Source: CAZHDI01 sp964531285
GTDB taxonomy: Bacteria > Pseudomonadota > Alphaproteobacteria > JAJFIK01
DNA length: 36,639 bases
Reading direction: 5' to 3'
Assembly (NCBI GenBank): GCA_964531285.1
Contig: CAZHDI010000030.1
Span: 1 to 36,639 of the forward strand
The notes under the pieces were generated by a model. It worked only from the letters and a program-made list of their open reading frames with translations, did no database searches and had not been told where the DNA came from. Position numbers and translations under genes: made by a program. How positions within the stretch are numbered: the first letter of the stretch is position 1; each line of letters opens with the position of its first letter. Of the stretch, positions 15,833-24,965 are shown in pieces.

Positions 15833-16403
15833 ATGGATTCTTTCGAGTGGAACAAGGTGATGGGCGCCATTGTGGGCTCCCTGCTGCTTATTTTCGGCGG
15901 CATCAAAGTCCTCGAAGAAGTCGTTTACCATGACCAGGAACTGGACCAGCTCGCCTATCTCCAGGAGGTTGCCGACCGCGCGGGGGAGACTCAGGTTGCA
16001 TCGGCGGCTGAGCCCATGGAACCGGCCTTCGATCTGGCCGCCGCGCTTCAGACGGCCTCAGCGGAGTCTGGCGAGCGGGTCGCGGCGCGCTGCGCGGCCT
16101 GCCACAACTTCGTCAAAGGCGGCGCCAATCAGATCGGTCCAAATCTCTGGGACGTTCTGGGGCGGGAAATCGCCGCCATTGACGGCTTTAATTACTCGAA
16201 CACGCTTCAGGGCAAGGACGGTGCTTGGACCTATGAAGCCATGAATGCGTTTCTGGAAAACCCGCGCGGCTGGGCGCCGGGGACCAGCATGGCGTTCGCC
16301 GGTCTGAACCGCGACAGCGACCGGGCGAACATCATCGCCTATATGCGCCAGCAGGCCGACAATCCGCCGGCCCTGCCGGAGGTCGCCGCGGCCGAGCCGG
16401 CCG
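15833..16403 (+). CDS. cycM: Membrane-anchored cytochrome c (CycM/c552 type), interrupted by a gap
   Basis: CycM-type cytochromes carry electrons between the bc1 complex and terminal oxidases while anchored in the inner membrane. The visible 190 residues have an N-terminal anchor (about 10-30), a linker, the haem site CAACH (C87-H91), GPNLWDVLGR, and the axial Met M153 in TSMAFAG. AGGAG lies nine bases before the ATG. The sequence then runs into a 100-N gap within an Ala/Pro/Glu-rich tail. Just after the gap, 16504-16530 reads AADPSQDG and a stop, which would suit this tail if the true gap length leaves remainder 2 on division by 3. The real end is therefore probably 16530. Confidence 0.9.
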
Positions 16404-16503
16404 NNNNNNNNNNNNNNNNNNNNNNNNNNNNNNNNNNNNNNNNNNNNNNNNNNNNNNNNNNNNNNNNNNNNNNNNNNNNNNNNNNNNNNNNNNNNNNNNN
16501 NNN
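16404..16503. other. Assembly gap of 100 N
   Basis: One hundred consecutive N, the conventional placeholder for a gap of unknown length. It falls in or just after the tail of the cytochrome gene and upstream of yejB, where a binding-protein gene could in principle be missing. Confidence 0.99.
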
Positions 16504-16639
16504 GCGGCTGACCCAAGCCAGGACGGCTAACTGCCCTGTTTCGCCGGCGCGAAGCACCCTAAACTGCCCATGATTGAACCGGCGCGCCGCATCGCGGGGC
16601 GCCGTTGGTGTCCTGACGGCGGTGTGGGAGCGGCGGGCC

Positions 16640-17715
16640 ATGGCGGGCTACATCCTCAGACGCATCCTGCTCATGGTGCCGACCCTGTTCGGCATCATGC
16701 TCGTCAGCTTCGTGATCATTCAGTTCGCGCCCGGCGGTCCGGTGGAGCGCGTCCTGGCCCAACTGTCGGGCATGGACGGCGGGGCGGATGCGCGCCTCGG
16801 CGGCGGCGGCGGCGCGGAGATGGGCAGTTTCGAAGGCGAGTATCGCGGCGCCCAGGGGCTCGATCCGGCGTTCATCGCCGAGCTGGAACAGCGGTTCGGC
16901 TTCGATAAGCCGCCCGTGGAACGCTTCGCCCTGATGATCTGGGATTATCTGCGCTTCGACTTCGGGACGAGCTATTTCCGCGATGTCGCCGTGATCGATC
17001 TGATTGCGGAGAAACTACCGGTCTCGATCTCGCTCGGACTGTGGACGACGCTGATCGTCTATCTGATTTCCATCCCGCTCGGCGTCGCCAAGGCTGTGCG
17101 CAGCGGCCAGGCCTTCGATGTGTGGACCAGCGCGCTGATCGTGATCGCCTATGCGATCCCCGGCTTCCTGTTCGCGGTGCTCCTGATCGTGCTCTTCGCC
17201 GGCGGCAGCTATCTGGACTGGTTTCCGTTGCGCGGTCTGGCCTCGGACAATTGGGCCGAATTGAGCTGGCCCGCGCGGATCGCCGATTATCTCTGGCACC
17301 TCGCTCTGCCTCTGGCGTCTCTGGTGATCAGCGGTTTTGCGACCATCACCCTGCTGACCAAAAACTCGTTTCTGGATGAGATCGGCAAACAGTATGTGGT
17401 CACCGCGCGTGCCAAGGGGCTGTCTGAGAACGCGGTGCTCTACGGCCATGTGTTCCGCAATGCCATGCTGCTGGTGATCAGCGGCTTTCCAGGCGCTTTT
17501 CTGTCGGTATTCTTCACAGGATCGCTCCTGATCGAGACGATTTTCAGCCTCGACGGCCTCGGGCGGCTGGCGTTCGAGTCCATTGTCGGGCGCGATTATG
17601 CCGTGGTCTTCGCCACACTCTATATCTTCTCTCTGATGGGCATGGTGATCACCCTCTTGAGCGATCTGACCTATGTGCTGGTCGATCCGCGCATCGATTT
17701 CGAAGCGCGGGGGGC
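16640..17715 (+). CDS. yejB: Peptide/microcin C ABC transporter permease YejB, end lost in a gap
   Basis: It is one of two inner-membrane permeases of the Yej peptide importer, the route by which microcin C enters E. coli. The visible 358 residues begin MAGYILRRILLMVPTLFGIML. A periplasmic stretch with GEYRGAQGLDP and RFGFDKP follows, as in YejB. The ABC contact loop is TKNSFLDEIGKQYVVTARAKG. The end DPRIDFEARG matches the family C-terminus, so only a few residues are missing. GGGAG lies about nine bases before the ATG; an in-frame start at 16574 has no family support. The 109 bases after 16530 hold no gene. Confidence 0.95.
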
Positions 17716-17815
17716 NNNNNNNNNNNNNNNNNNNNNNNNNNNNNNNNNNNNNNNNNNNNNNNNNNNNNNNNNNNNNNNNNNNNNNNNNNNNNNNNNNNNN
17801 NNNNNNNNNNNNNNN
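17716..17815. other. Assembly gap of 100 N
   Basis: One hundred N between the last codons of yejB and the first of yejE. With the nominal length the two genes stay in one frame, which creates a false fused reading of 779 residues. Confidence 0.99.
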
Positions 17816-18913
17816 TCCCCGTCCGTTCTGGCCGCCGCCGGGCGCATTCTGGCCCGTCCGGTGCACCTGCCCTGGCTGCGCAAACCGGCGCCCCTGTCGC
17901 CGATCAACCGCCGGCGCCTGGCCAATTTCACCGCGAACAAACGGGGCCTGTGGTCACTGCGGATTTTCCTGGCACTGGTGATCGTCACCGGCTGCGCCGA
18001 ACTCATCGCCAATGACCGCCCGCTGATCGTCGTTTATGACGGCGCGGTTCTGGTTCCGGTGGCAGCCGATTATCCCGAGACCCGGTTCGGCGGGACCTTC
18101 GTGACGCCGGCGGATTATCACGATCCCCATGTGCAGGATCTGATCCGTGCCGAGGGGTGGATGCTCTGGCCGCTGATCCCCTATAGCTACGACACCATCG
18201 TCCGTTCCCAGACCGTACCGGCGCCCGCACCGCCCGGTCCGCGCAACTGGCTGGGCACGGACGATCATCAGCGGGATGTGCTCGCGCGGGTCATCTACGG
18301 CTTCCGCACGTCGGTCCTGTTCGCGTTGATCCTGACCGCGCTGTCCTCGGTGATCGGTGTGGCGGCCGGGGCGATCCAGGGCTATTTCGGCGGTTGGGTG
18401 GATCTGAGCTTTCAGCGCTTCATCGAGATCTGGAGCGCGATACCGGCGCTCTATGTGCTGATCATCCTGGCCGCCGTGATCCAGCCGGGTTTTTGGGTGC
18501 TTCTGGGCGCACTGCTATTGTTCAGCTGGGTGGCGCTGGTGGGTGTTGTGCGCGCGGAATTCCTGCGGGGACGGAACTTCGAATATGTCCGGGCGGCGCG
18601 CGCGCTCGGGGTCGGACCGCTGACAATCATGCGCCGGCATATTCTGCCCAACGCGCTCGTCGCGACCCTCACCTTCCTGCCGTTCCTCTTGTCGGGCGCG
18701 ATCACCACCCTGTCGTCCCTCGATTTCCTGGGTTTCGGTCTGCCGCCGGGGTCGGCCTCGCTCGGGGAACTGGCACGCCAGGGCAAGGAAAACCTCCAGG
18801 CGCCGTGGCTCGGCATCACCGCCTTCATCGTGCTGGCCAGCATGCTCAGCCTGCTGGTCTTTATCGGCGAAGCCGCGCGCGACGCCTTCGATCCGCGCAA
18901 GGTGGAGCCATGA
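17816..18913 (+). CDS. yejE: Peptide ABC transporter permease YejE, start lost in a gap
   Basis: It is the second permease of the Yej importer. The visible reading covers 365 residues. Family similarity begins at LSPINRRRLANFTANKRG, close to the usual N-terminus of YejE, and about 25 extra residues precede it. Further motifs are ELIANDRPL, NWLGTDDHQRDVLARVIYG, the contact loop EYVRAARALGVG, RHILPNALVATLTFLPF, and the end GEAARDAFDPRKVEP. The true start codon is in or near the gap. Its stop overlaps the yejF start by four bases (ATGA), so the ATPase is translationally coupled. Confidence 0.95.
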   Translation, partial: SPSVLAAAGRILARPVHLPWLRKPAPLSPINRRRLANFTANKRGLWSLRIFLALVIVTGCAELIANDRPLIVVYDGAVLVPVAADYPETRFGGTFVTPADYHDPHVQDLIRAEGWMLWPLIPYSYDTIVRSQTVPAPAPPGPRNWLGTDDHQRDVLARVIYGFRTSVLFALILTALSSVIGVAAGAIQGYFGGWVDLSFQRFIEIWSAIPALYVLIILAAVIQPGFWVLLGALLLFSWVALVGVVRAEFLRGRNFEYVRAARALGVGPLTIMRRHILPNALVATLTFLPFLLSGAITTLSSLDFLGFGLPPGSASLGELARQGKENLQAPWLGITAFIVLASMLSLLVFIGEAARDAFDPRKVEP

Positions 18914-20508
18914 GCGCGGCCCCGCTGCTCGATATCGCCGGCCTGTCGGTCACCTTCCGGTCCGGGAAGACCGACACCCGTGCGGTGCGCGATGTGTCGG
19001 TCTCGGTCGCTGCGGGCGAGACGGTCGCGCTGGTGGGCGAATCCGGGTCCGGAAAATCGACGACGGCCCTGTCCGTGCTCAAACTGTTGCCGCCTTCGGC
19101 GCGGGTGACAGGGCAGATCCGCTTTAGGAATGAGGATCTGACCGCGCGGGGCGACCACGGCCTGCGCGCGGTGCGCGGCAACGGCATCGGCATGATCTTC
19201 CAAGAGCCGATGACCGCGCTCAATCCTCTGCATTCGGTGGAAAAGCAGATCGCCGAAATCCTTATGGTGCATCGGGGACTCAGCCGGGCAGCGGCCCGCA
19301 TACCGGTCGCGGACCTGCTGGAGCGGGTCGGCCTGCCGATGCTCAAGGGCCGGCTCGACGCCCTGCCCCATGAGTTGTCGGGCGGCCAGCGCCAGCGGGT
19401 GATGATCGCCATGGCGCTCGCCAACCGCCCGGACCTTCTAATCGCGGACGAACCGACGACGGCGCTCGATGTGACCGTCCAGGCCCAGATTCTGGATCTG
19501 CTCAAAGACTTGAAGCGCGATCTCGGCATGGCCCTCCTGCTGATCACCCATGATTTGGGCGTGGTGCGGCGCATGGCCGACCGGGTGACGGTCATGAAGG
19601 ACGGCGCGGTGGTCGAAGAGGGGCCGGCACAGACGGTGTTCGAACAACCGCGGGCGGATTATACCCGCATGCTGATCGATGCCGAGCCGCGCCCGCTTGC
19701 CTCCCGCGCCGAGGCCGCGGGGCCGGTGCTCTTGTCGGCCCGGGACATTGCCGTCCGGTTCGACGGCAAAGGCGGCCTGTTTCGCAAAGCCAAAGGGGCG
19801 GTCGCGGCGGTGGACGGGGTCGATGTGGATTTACGCGCGGGCCGGACGGTGGCGGTCGTGGGTGAATCCGGGTCCGGAAAAACGACCCTTGCCATGGCGC
19901 TCTTGCGCCTTGTGCCTTCGGCCGGGGCGATCCGCTTCGGCGAGGCGACGCTTAATGCTATTCCGTCCAAGCGGATGCGCAGTCTACGCCGGGAAATGCA
20001 GATCGTGTTTCAGGACCCGTTCGGTGCCCTGAGCCCGCGTCTGCCGGTGGGCGATATCATCGCCGAGGGGCTGGACGTCCACGGCCTGGCGCCGCGCGCG
20101 GTGGAACGCCGCCCGCTGATCGCCCGGGCGCTTGGCGATGTCGGGCTGCCGGCGTCGGTCATGGACCGGTATCCCCATGAGTTTTCCGGCGGCCAGCGCC
20201 AGCGCATCGCCATTGCCCGCGCCATGATCCTGAAGCCCAAGCTCGTCATTCTCGATGAGCCGACCAGCGCGCTCGACCGCTCCGTCCAGGCGCAGATCAT
20301 CGATCTTCTTCTGGATCTTCAGGCGCGCTTTGGCCTGGCCTATCTGTTCATCAGCCACGATCTGAAAGTCGTGCGGGCGGTCAGCGACGACGTGATTGTC
20401 ATGCGCCAGGGGCAGGTGGTCGAGCGCGGATCGGCGGAGGCCATCTTCACCGATCCGCAGGCGGATTATACCAAATCCCTGATGGCGGCCGCCTTCCACC
20501 GGGATTAG
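18910..20508 (+). CDS. yejF: Double ATP-binding subunit of the Yej peptide ABC transporter
   Basis: It powers YejBE import. The 532-residue product carries two ABC domains. The first has Walker A GESGSGKST at about residue 43, signature LSGGQRQRV near 157 and Walker B LLIADEPTTALD. The second has Walker A GESGSGKTT at about 318, signature FSGGQRQRI near 426 and Walker B LVILDEPTSALD. An in-frame extension to 18394 lies inside yejE and is rejected. It ends ten bases from the convergent peptidase gene with no terminator between. No yejA binding-protein gene is visible, so the system may rely on one encoded elsewhere. Confidence 0.96.
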   Translation: MSAAPLLDIAGLSVTFRSGKTDTRAVRDVSVSVAAGETVALVGESGSGKSTTALSVLKLLPPSARVTGQIRFRNEDLTARGDHGLRAVRGNGIGMIFQEPMTALNPLHSVEKQIAEILMVHRGLSRAAARIPVADLLERVGLPMLKGRLDALPHELSGGQRQRVMIAMALANRPDLLIADEPTTALDVTVQAQILDLLKDLKRDLGMALLLITHDLGVVRRMADRVTVMKDGAVVEEGPAQTVFEQPRADYTRMLIDAEPRPLASRAEAAGPVLLSARDIAVRFDGKGGLFRKAKGAVAAVDGVDVDLRAGRTVAVVGESGSGKTTLAMALLRLVPSAGAIRFGEATLNAIPSKRMRSLRREMQIVFQDPFGALSPRLPVGDIIAEGLDVHGLAPRAVERRPLIARALGDVGLPASVMDRYPHEFSGGQRQRIAIARAMILKPKLVILDEPTSALDRSVQAQIIDLLLDLQARFGLAYLFISHDLKVVRAVSDDVIVMRQGQVVERGSAEAIFTDPQADYTKSLMAAAFHRD

Positions 20509-20518
20509 AGTCCTGACC

Positions 20519-21949
20519 CTAGGCGCCCGGCGCGAAGGCCTTTTTCGGCGCGGCCTGAGCGGTCTTGGCGGCGCGCACCCCGGGCGTGCTTTCCATCCAG
20601 TGAAACAGCCCCCGGATCGCCTGGGCGTTGGCGCCGACGGGGCGGCCGGGGCGCGAGCGGTCGTTCCAGGCGAACAGGTCGAAATGGGCCCAGCGCCCGG
20701 CCTTCTCGGTGAAGCGCGACAGAAACAGCGCTGCCAGGATCGATCCGGCGTGACGGGTCCCGCCGATATGGTTGATATCCGCCACGCTGCTGCCCAAATA
20801 TTCCGTATACGGTTTATAGAGCGGCAGGCGCCAGACTTCGTCCTGCATGGCCGCGCCGTTCTGCGCGATCGCCTGCGCCAGGGCGTCGTCATCGGTATAG
20901 AACGGTGCGATGTCCGGCCCGACCGCGACCCGCGCCGCGCCGGTGAGCGTGGCGAGCGTGATCATCACGTCGGGAGACTCTTCATCGGCCAGGGCCATGG
21001 CATCGGCGAGGACAAGGCGCCCTTCGGCATCGGTGTTGGCGATCTCGACGGTGAGGCCGCGCCGGCTCTTATAAATGTCGCCGGGCCGGAAGGCATTGCC
21101 CGATATGGCATTCTCGACCGCCGGGATGATGACCCGCAGGCGCAAGTCCAGCCCCATCGCCATGATCATGGAGGCCAGCCCCAGGGCATGAGCCGCGCCG
21201 CCCATGTCCTTTTTCATCAGCACCATGCCGCCTTCGGGTTTGATGTTGAGGCCGCCGGTATCGAAACACACGCCCTTGCCCACCAGCGTCACCGACGGCG
21301 CATCCGCCCGGCCCCAGGTCAAATCGATCAGGCGCGGCTCGGCCGTAGCGGCCCGCCCGACGGCATGAACAAGCGGGAAGTTCTCGGTCAGCAAGGCGTC
21401 GCCGGTGATGACTTTGATCCCGGCGCCGAAGCGCTGCGCCAGAACGCGGGCCTCATTCTCCAATTCAGCCGGACCCAGATCATTGGCCGGCATGTTGACG
21501 AGATCGCGCACCAGCGCCGTGCCGTCCGCGATGGCCGACACGCGCTCCGCATGGATGCCGTCGGGCAGCGCCAGCCGGGCGCCGTCGCGGGCCGCGCCTT
21601 TGAATTTGGTAAAACGGTAGGACCCGAACGCCCAGGCGAAGCAGGCCAGTTCCGCATCCACGCCGTCGAGGCCGAAGCCGTAACGATAGACGCCATCGGC
21701 CAGTTTTTTCGGTATCGCGCCCAGGGCCAGGGTGTCATCCTGCCGGTCCAGCCCGGCGGCGACCCGCGCCAGCGTGCCATCGGGCCCTGGTATCAGAAGG
21801 ACCTGTCCGGACTCCGGTTTGAAGCGTGCGGTTTTGACCCAGGCGGCGGCCGGCGTATCGAGGGTCTCGGCCCAGGCGGCGGCCGTATCGGGGCGGACGA
21901 TGTCGACGGGGATGGCCGTGGCGGCGGCCGACTCGAAACTCGAATGCAT
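20519..21949 (-). CDS. M17 (leucyl aminopeptidase) family protein
   Basis: It is a dizinc or manganese aminopeptidase that releases N-terminal residues from peptides in the cytoplasm. The 476-residue product has the M17 metal-site motifs GKGVCFDTGGLNIKPEGG (Lys and Asp ligands), MKKDMGGAAH (Asp ligand) and NTDAEGRLVLADA (Asp and Glu ligands plus the active-site Arg). The N-terminal domain is poorly conserved, as usual. The start at 21949 is chosen because the reading upstream to 22105 is arginine-rich and overlaps the divergent GST gene. It may be the shorter alphaproteobacterial paralogue rather than PepA itself, so no symbol is given. Its neighbour is the peptide importer; the two could cooperate in peptide use (inference). 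Confidence 0.94.
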   Translation of the reverse strand: MHSSFESAAATAIPVDIVRPDTAAAWAETLDTPAAAWVKTARFKPESGQVLLIPGPDGTLARVAAGLDRQDDTLALGAIPKKLADGVYRYGFGLDGVDAELACFAWAFGSYRFTKFKGAARDGARLALPDGIHAERVSAIADGTALVRDLVNMPANDLGPAELENEARVLAQRFGAGIKVITGDALLTENFPLVHAVGRAATAEPRLIDLTWGRADAPSVTLVGKGVCFDTGGLNIKPEGGMVLMKKDMGGAAHALGLASMIMAMGLDLRLRVIIPAVENAISGNAFRPGDIYKSRRGLTVEIANTDAEGRLVLADAMALADEESPDVMITLATLTGAARVAVGPDIAPFYTDDDALAQAIAQNGAAMQDEVWRLPLYKPYTEYLGSSVADINHIGGTRHAGSILAALFLSRFTEKAGRWAHFDLFAWNDRSRPGRPVGANAQAIRGLFHWMESTPGVRAAKTAQAAPKKAFAPGA

Positions 21950-22098
21950 GGATATTCTGTCCTTATGGGGCGGGTGCGGGCTTCGGCGCAGGAGCGCCCG
22001 GAAGCGGCCGCGATCAATGCTGAAACTTACCGGGCAGGCCGGTCCACGGCAAACCGGCCCCTCGACGACCGGGCGGCGCCCGCGCGAAGGAGACCGAC

Positions 22099-22731
22099 AT
22101 GACAACGCAGGCCCTGACCCTGGTGATCGGCACCAAGAATTTGTCGTCCTGGTCGCTGCGGCCCTGGCTGGCGCTCAAAGTGGCGGGGATCCCGTTCGAG
22201 GAAGTCGAAATCGCCCTCGATCAGCCCGGGACCGCGCAACAGATCGCGCGCCATTCCCCGGCGGGTCTGGTGCCGGTGCTCAAACATGGCGATCTGACGG
22301 TCTGGGACTCGCTGGCCATTGTCGAATATGTGAACGAGACCGTTGCGGCGGGCGGGCTGTGGCCCAAGGACCCTGCCGCCCGGGCCCGGGCGCGGGCCAT
22401 GGCCGCGGAAATGCATTCAGGGTTTGCGGACCTGCGCCGGACCATGCCCCTCGCGGTCGCCGAGGATCGCACGCCCCATGAACCCAGTCCGGGCGCGGCA
22501 AAGGACATTGCGCGGATCATCGCTTTGTGGACCGAGGCGCGGGCGGGCCTGCCGGAGGGCGCGGGGCCGTTTCTGTGCGGTGGGTTTACGGCGGTGGATG
22601 CCTTCTATGCGCCCGTGGTTTCGCGGTTCCGGACCTACGGCGTTGATCTGCCGCCCGTGGCCCGGGCCTATGCGGACGCGATCTGGTCGCTGCCGGCCAT
22701 GCAGGACTGGCTCGACGCATCGCGGCGGTAG
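22099..22731 (+). CDS. Glutathione S-transferase family protein
   Basis: The 210-residue product has an N-terminal thioredoxin-fold domain (about residues 5-85) with NLSSWSLRPWLAL, whose serine is the likely catalytic residue, followed by GLVPVLKHGD and the glutathione-binding WDSLAIVEYVNE. An all-helical C-terminal domain follows. Substrate is unknown. GAAGGAGA lies about seven bases upstream of the ATG. It is divergent from the M17 peptidase gene and ends six bases from the convergent TAXI gene. Confidence 0.92.
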   Translation: MTTQALTLVIGTKNLSSWSLRPWLALKVAGIPFEEVEIALDQPGTAQQIARHSPAGLVPVLKHGDLTVWDSLAIVEYVNETVAAGGLWPKDPAARARARAMAAEMHSGFADLRRTMPLAVAEDRTPHEPSPGAAKDIARIIALWTEARAGLPEGAGPFLCGGFTAVDAFYAPVVSRFRTYGVDLPPVARAYADAIWSLPAMQDWLDASRR

Positions 22732-22737
22732 ATGGTG

Positions 22738-23931
22738 TTACTGGACCGGTTCGGCGCCGCCCTGACTGGCTTCGCCCGAGGCCTCGGTTTCCCGCGCCGG
22801 AGCAGCCGGATCGGTCACGTCCGGCCCATGCGCGCGATATGCGAGGCTGGTCTGCCGGTAATAACGGTCCGCACCGGGATGCATCGGAATCGGCACGCCC
22901 TTGGTCGCGGTCTCCCGGTCCATAAGGCCGCCCACCGGATGCCCCGCCAGCAGAAGCGGCTTGTTCTGCGGGGTCCAGAGTGCCCGGGTGATGGCGAAGA
23001 CGAGATCGTCGTCAGCGGCTTCATGCACGATCCAGAGCGCGCCAACGGCAATGGACTCCACCGCCGTCTGCCCGCGATAGACATCGTCGGGGATGACGGT
23101 CGGCACCAGATAGTCATGATCCGCGACGAGGGCCCTCACCGCCTCGCCCGCCACCGGTACCAGCACCGCATGGCCGTCCGAGATCAGTTCCGCGACCACC
23201 GGGACCGGCGCCCCGGCGGTGTAGAAAAAGGCATCGAGATCGCCGGCCTCGATCTGCGCGGCGGCAATGTCCGGATCCAGATCGCTCAGGGTGACGTCGG
23301 CGTCATCGAGGCCCAGCGCCTCCAGGATCAGCCGCGCATGGGGATTGCTGCCCGAGCCTTCCCGGTCGATGGAGATCCGCTTGCCCGCCAGATCGGCGAC
23401 GCTTTGGATTTCCGCGTCCCAGCGCGCCACCAGATGAACGGCTTCCGGGTAGAGCCGGGCAATGGCCCGCAGGCTGTCGCGCGGGCCGTCTTCGGCGAAC
23501 ATGCCGGTGCCCTGGCTGGCGAGCTGGGCGATATCGGCCTGGGCGAGGGCCGAGTCGACGAGCCGGGCATCGACGCTGCGGACATTGCGCACCGATCCGG
23601 CGCTGGCCTGGGCCACGGCGATCAGACCCATGGGGCCGCAGACCGGCGCATCGGCACAGCGCACCGATCCTTCGGGATGGCTGATCACTTCGGCGATCAT
23701 ATCGCCAATTTGAAAATATGTGCCGGCGGCTGACCCGGTCGCGATTTTGAAGAAGACGGGTTGGGGGGCCGGCGATGCGCTGCTGGCCCAATGGGCCGAG
23801 AGGGTCACGGCGGCGAGCACGGCACACACTACGCCTGCGCTCAGGCCAATCCCGTAAAGACTTGCCCGGCTCCAGCGCGCGCTCACTCGCCGCGAGGCGG
23901 GGCGCGTCGTGTCTGCCTTCGAAGGGTCCAT
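22738..23931 (-). CDS. TAXI-family TRAP-type solute-binding protein, membrane-anchored
   Basis: TAXI proteins bind small organic acids or amino acids in the periplasm for TRAP transporters. The 397-residue product has about 24 basic cytoplasmic residues and a membrane segment (about 25-47). The binding domain then starts with FFKIATGSAAGTYFQIGDMIAE, the typical TAXI opening, and carries LAGKRISIDREGSGSNPHAR in the middle. No TRAP permease gene is in the window, so it is an orphan here. The start at 23931 is chosen because a good promoter places transcription start at this ATG; a longer in-frame reading reaches 24495 but has no family support. Confidence 0.9.
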   Translation of the reverse strand: MDPSKADTTRPASRRVSARWSRASLYGIGLSAGVVCAVLAAVTLSAHWASSASPAPQPVFFKIATGSAAGTYFQIGDMIAEVISHPEGSVRCADAPVCGPMGLIAVAQASAGSVRNVRSVDARLVDSALAQADIAQLASQGTGMFAEDGPRDSLRAIARLYPEAVHLVARWDAEIQSVADLAGKRISIDREGSGSNPHARLILEALGLDDADVTLSDLDPDIAAAQIEAGDLDAFFYTAGAPVPVVAELISDGHAVLVPVAGEAVRALVADHDYLVPTVIPDDVYRGQTAVESIAVGALWIVHEAADDDLVFAITRALWTPQNKPLLLAGHPVGGLMDRETATKGVPIPMHPGADRYYRQTSLAYRAHGPDVTDPAAPARETEASGEASQGGAEPVQ

Positions 23932-23938
23932 AGCTTTC

Positions 23939-23966
23939 ACTATAGTCTTTACACGCGAAACGCCAA
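23939..23966 (-). promoter_or_regulatory. Promoter of the TAXI gene, likely leaderless
   Basis: On the minus strand, TTGGCG (23961-23966), a 16-base spacer and TATAGT (23939-23944) form a good promoter. Only seven bases separate the -10 from the ATG at 23931, so the transcript should begin at or next to the start codon. The same TATAGT and 16-base spacing occur in the tRNA-Ser promoter. The remaining bases to tadD (up to 24182) hold no gene. Confidence 0.55.
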
Positions 23967-24182
23967 GAGCGAAGTCGCCGCGCGCCTCAAAAATCGACAT
24001 GGACCTCTCACGCCGGGCCAATTGTCCGTATGGGTCGGATTGGGTCATGGGTGCTCGCCGGCGCCCGCCACGGTGGGCGGGCCCCGCAGGCCAGTGTGAC
24101 GCGCGGACGATAACGCGGTATTGACTGAGCGGTGTGCATAGAAGAGGGGGCGCGGTGCACGCCAGGGGTAAGAGGCAGAACA

Positions 24183-24962
24183 ATGGTAAACCGCGTAAAG
24201 CCGGCGGCGCCGGCAGGGTTAAGGATACGGGCCGGGCTGGCGGGGCTCGTGCTCTTCGGATTGACCGCTTGCGGGGGCGCACAGGCGCCGCGATCCGTCG
24301 AACGGATGCCCGAGCCGGCCCGCAGCGCCACCACCGGGGCCGCGGCCGAGATGACCTATTGGGCCGAGGAATACCGGCGCGCGCCCGGCGACCGCGATAT
24401 CGCCTTGCGCTATGCCGCGCGCCTGCGCCAATGGGGGCTTCTGGCCCAGGCCGCGCAGGTGATCGGCGAGGCCCGCGGCACCATGCCGACCGCATCGGAT
24501 CTGGCCGCGGAACAGGCCCGCATCTATCTGGAAATGGGCAAGGCCGACGACGCTCTGGCGGTACTCGAACCGCTGGTCGCGGACCCCTCGGTGCCGGATA
24601 AAGACCGGTGGCCGCTGCTCAATCTCATCGGCATTGCCCATGACCGGTCGGGCCGTCCGGCGCCGGCGGATGCCGCTTATGAGCGCGCGTTGGCGGCGGC
24701 CCCCAATGAGCCGGTGCTGCTCAACAATTATGCCCTGTCGCTGCTGCTGCGCGGCGCGCCGGAGGAGGCCGAAGCGGTGCTGGCCCGTGTCGAGACCCTT
24801 GAAGCCGCCCAGGTGCCGGACCAGGTGGCGGCGACCCAGGAACTGGTCACCCGTCTCAAGGACCGGCCCCAGGTGACCGCGACCCTGGAACTGATCACCC
24901 GCCTGAAGGCGCGGCCCACGGGCCTTCTCGCCCTGCGCCCGGCGCTCTCGGCCGGCGGGTGA
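24183..24962 (+). CDS. tadD: TadD-like TPR lipoprotein of the Tad pilus locus
   Basis: TadD-type proteins are outer-membrane-associated TPR lipoproteins needed for Flp pilus assembly. The 259-residue product has a lipoprotein signal with lipobox LTAC (C30). TPR-like helical pairs follow from about residue 55 to 210, for example YLEMGKADDALAVLEPL, AAYERALAAAPNEPVLLNNYALSLLLRG and PEEAEAVL. AGAGG lies about eight bases upstream of the ATG. The end contains a tandem 16-residue duplication. It faces tadC, ending three bases from its stop codon, so it is on the opposite strand from the rest of the core tad genes. Confidence 0.85.
   Translation: MVNRVKPAAPAGLRIRAGLAGLVLFGLTACGGAQAPRSVERMPEPARSATTGAAAEMTYWAEEYRRAPGDRDIALRYAARLRQWGLLAQAAQVIGEARGTMPTASDLAAEQARIYLEMGKADDALAVLEPLVADPSVPDKDRWPLLNLIGIAHDRSGRPAPADAAYERALAAAPNEPVLLNNYALSLLLRGAPEEAEAVLARVETLEAAQVPDQVAATQELVTRLKDRPQVTATLELITRLKARPTGLLALRPALSAGG
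24825..24920 (+). repeat. Tandem 48-base duplication at the end of tadD
   Basis: Units 24825-24872 and 24873-24920 encode 16-residue peptides that share 11 of 16 positions, each containing the core ELxTRLKxRP. This is a diverged tandem duplication that lengthens the C-terminus of the TPR protein. Confidence 0.7.
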
Positions 24963-24965
24963 CCG

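Noticed and set aside
15833..16573. Cytochrome reading extended through the N run to 16573
   Set aside because: The frame after a gap of unknown length is arbitrary, and the peptide after it in that frame is Arg/Cys-rich and unlike a cytochrome tail. Another frame ends at 16530 with a plausible tail.
16574..18913. A fused YejB-YejE protein of 779 residues
   Set aside because: The fusion depends on 100 N that happen to keep frame. YejB reaches its normal C-terminus just before the gap and YejE its normal N-terminus just after, so these are two genes.
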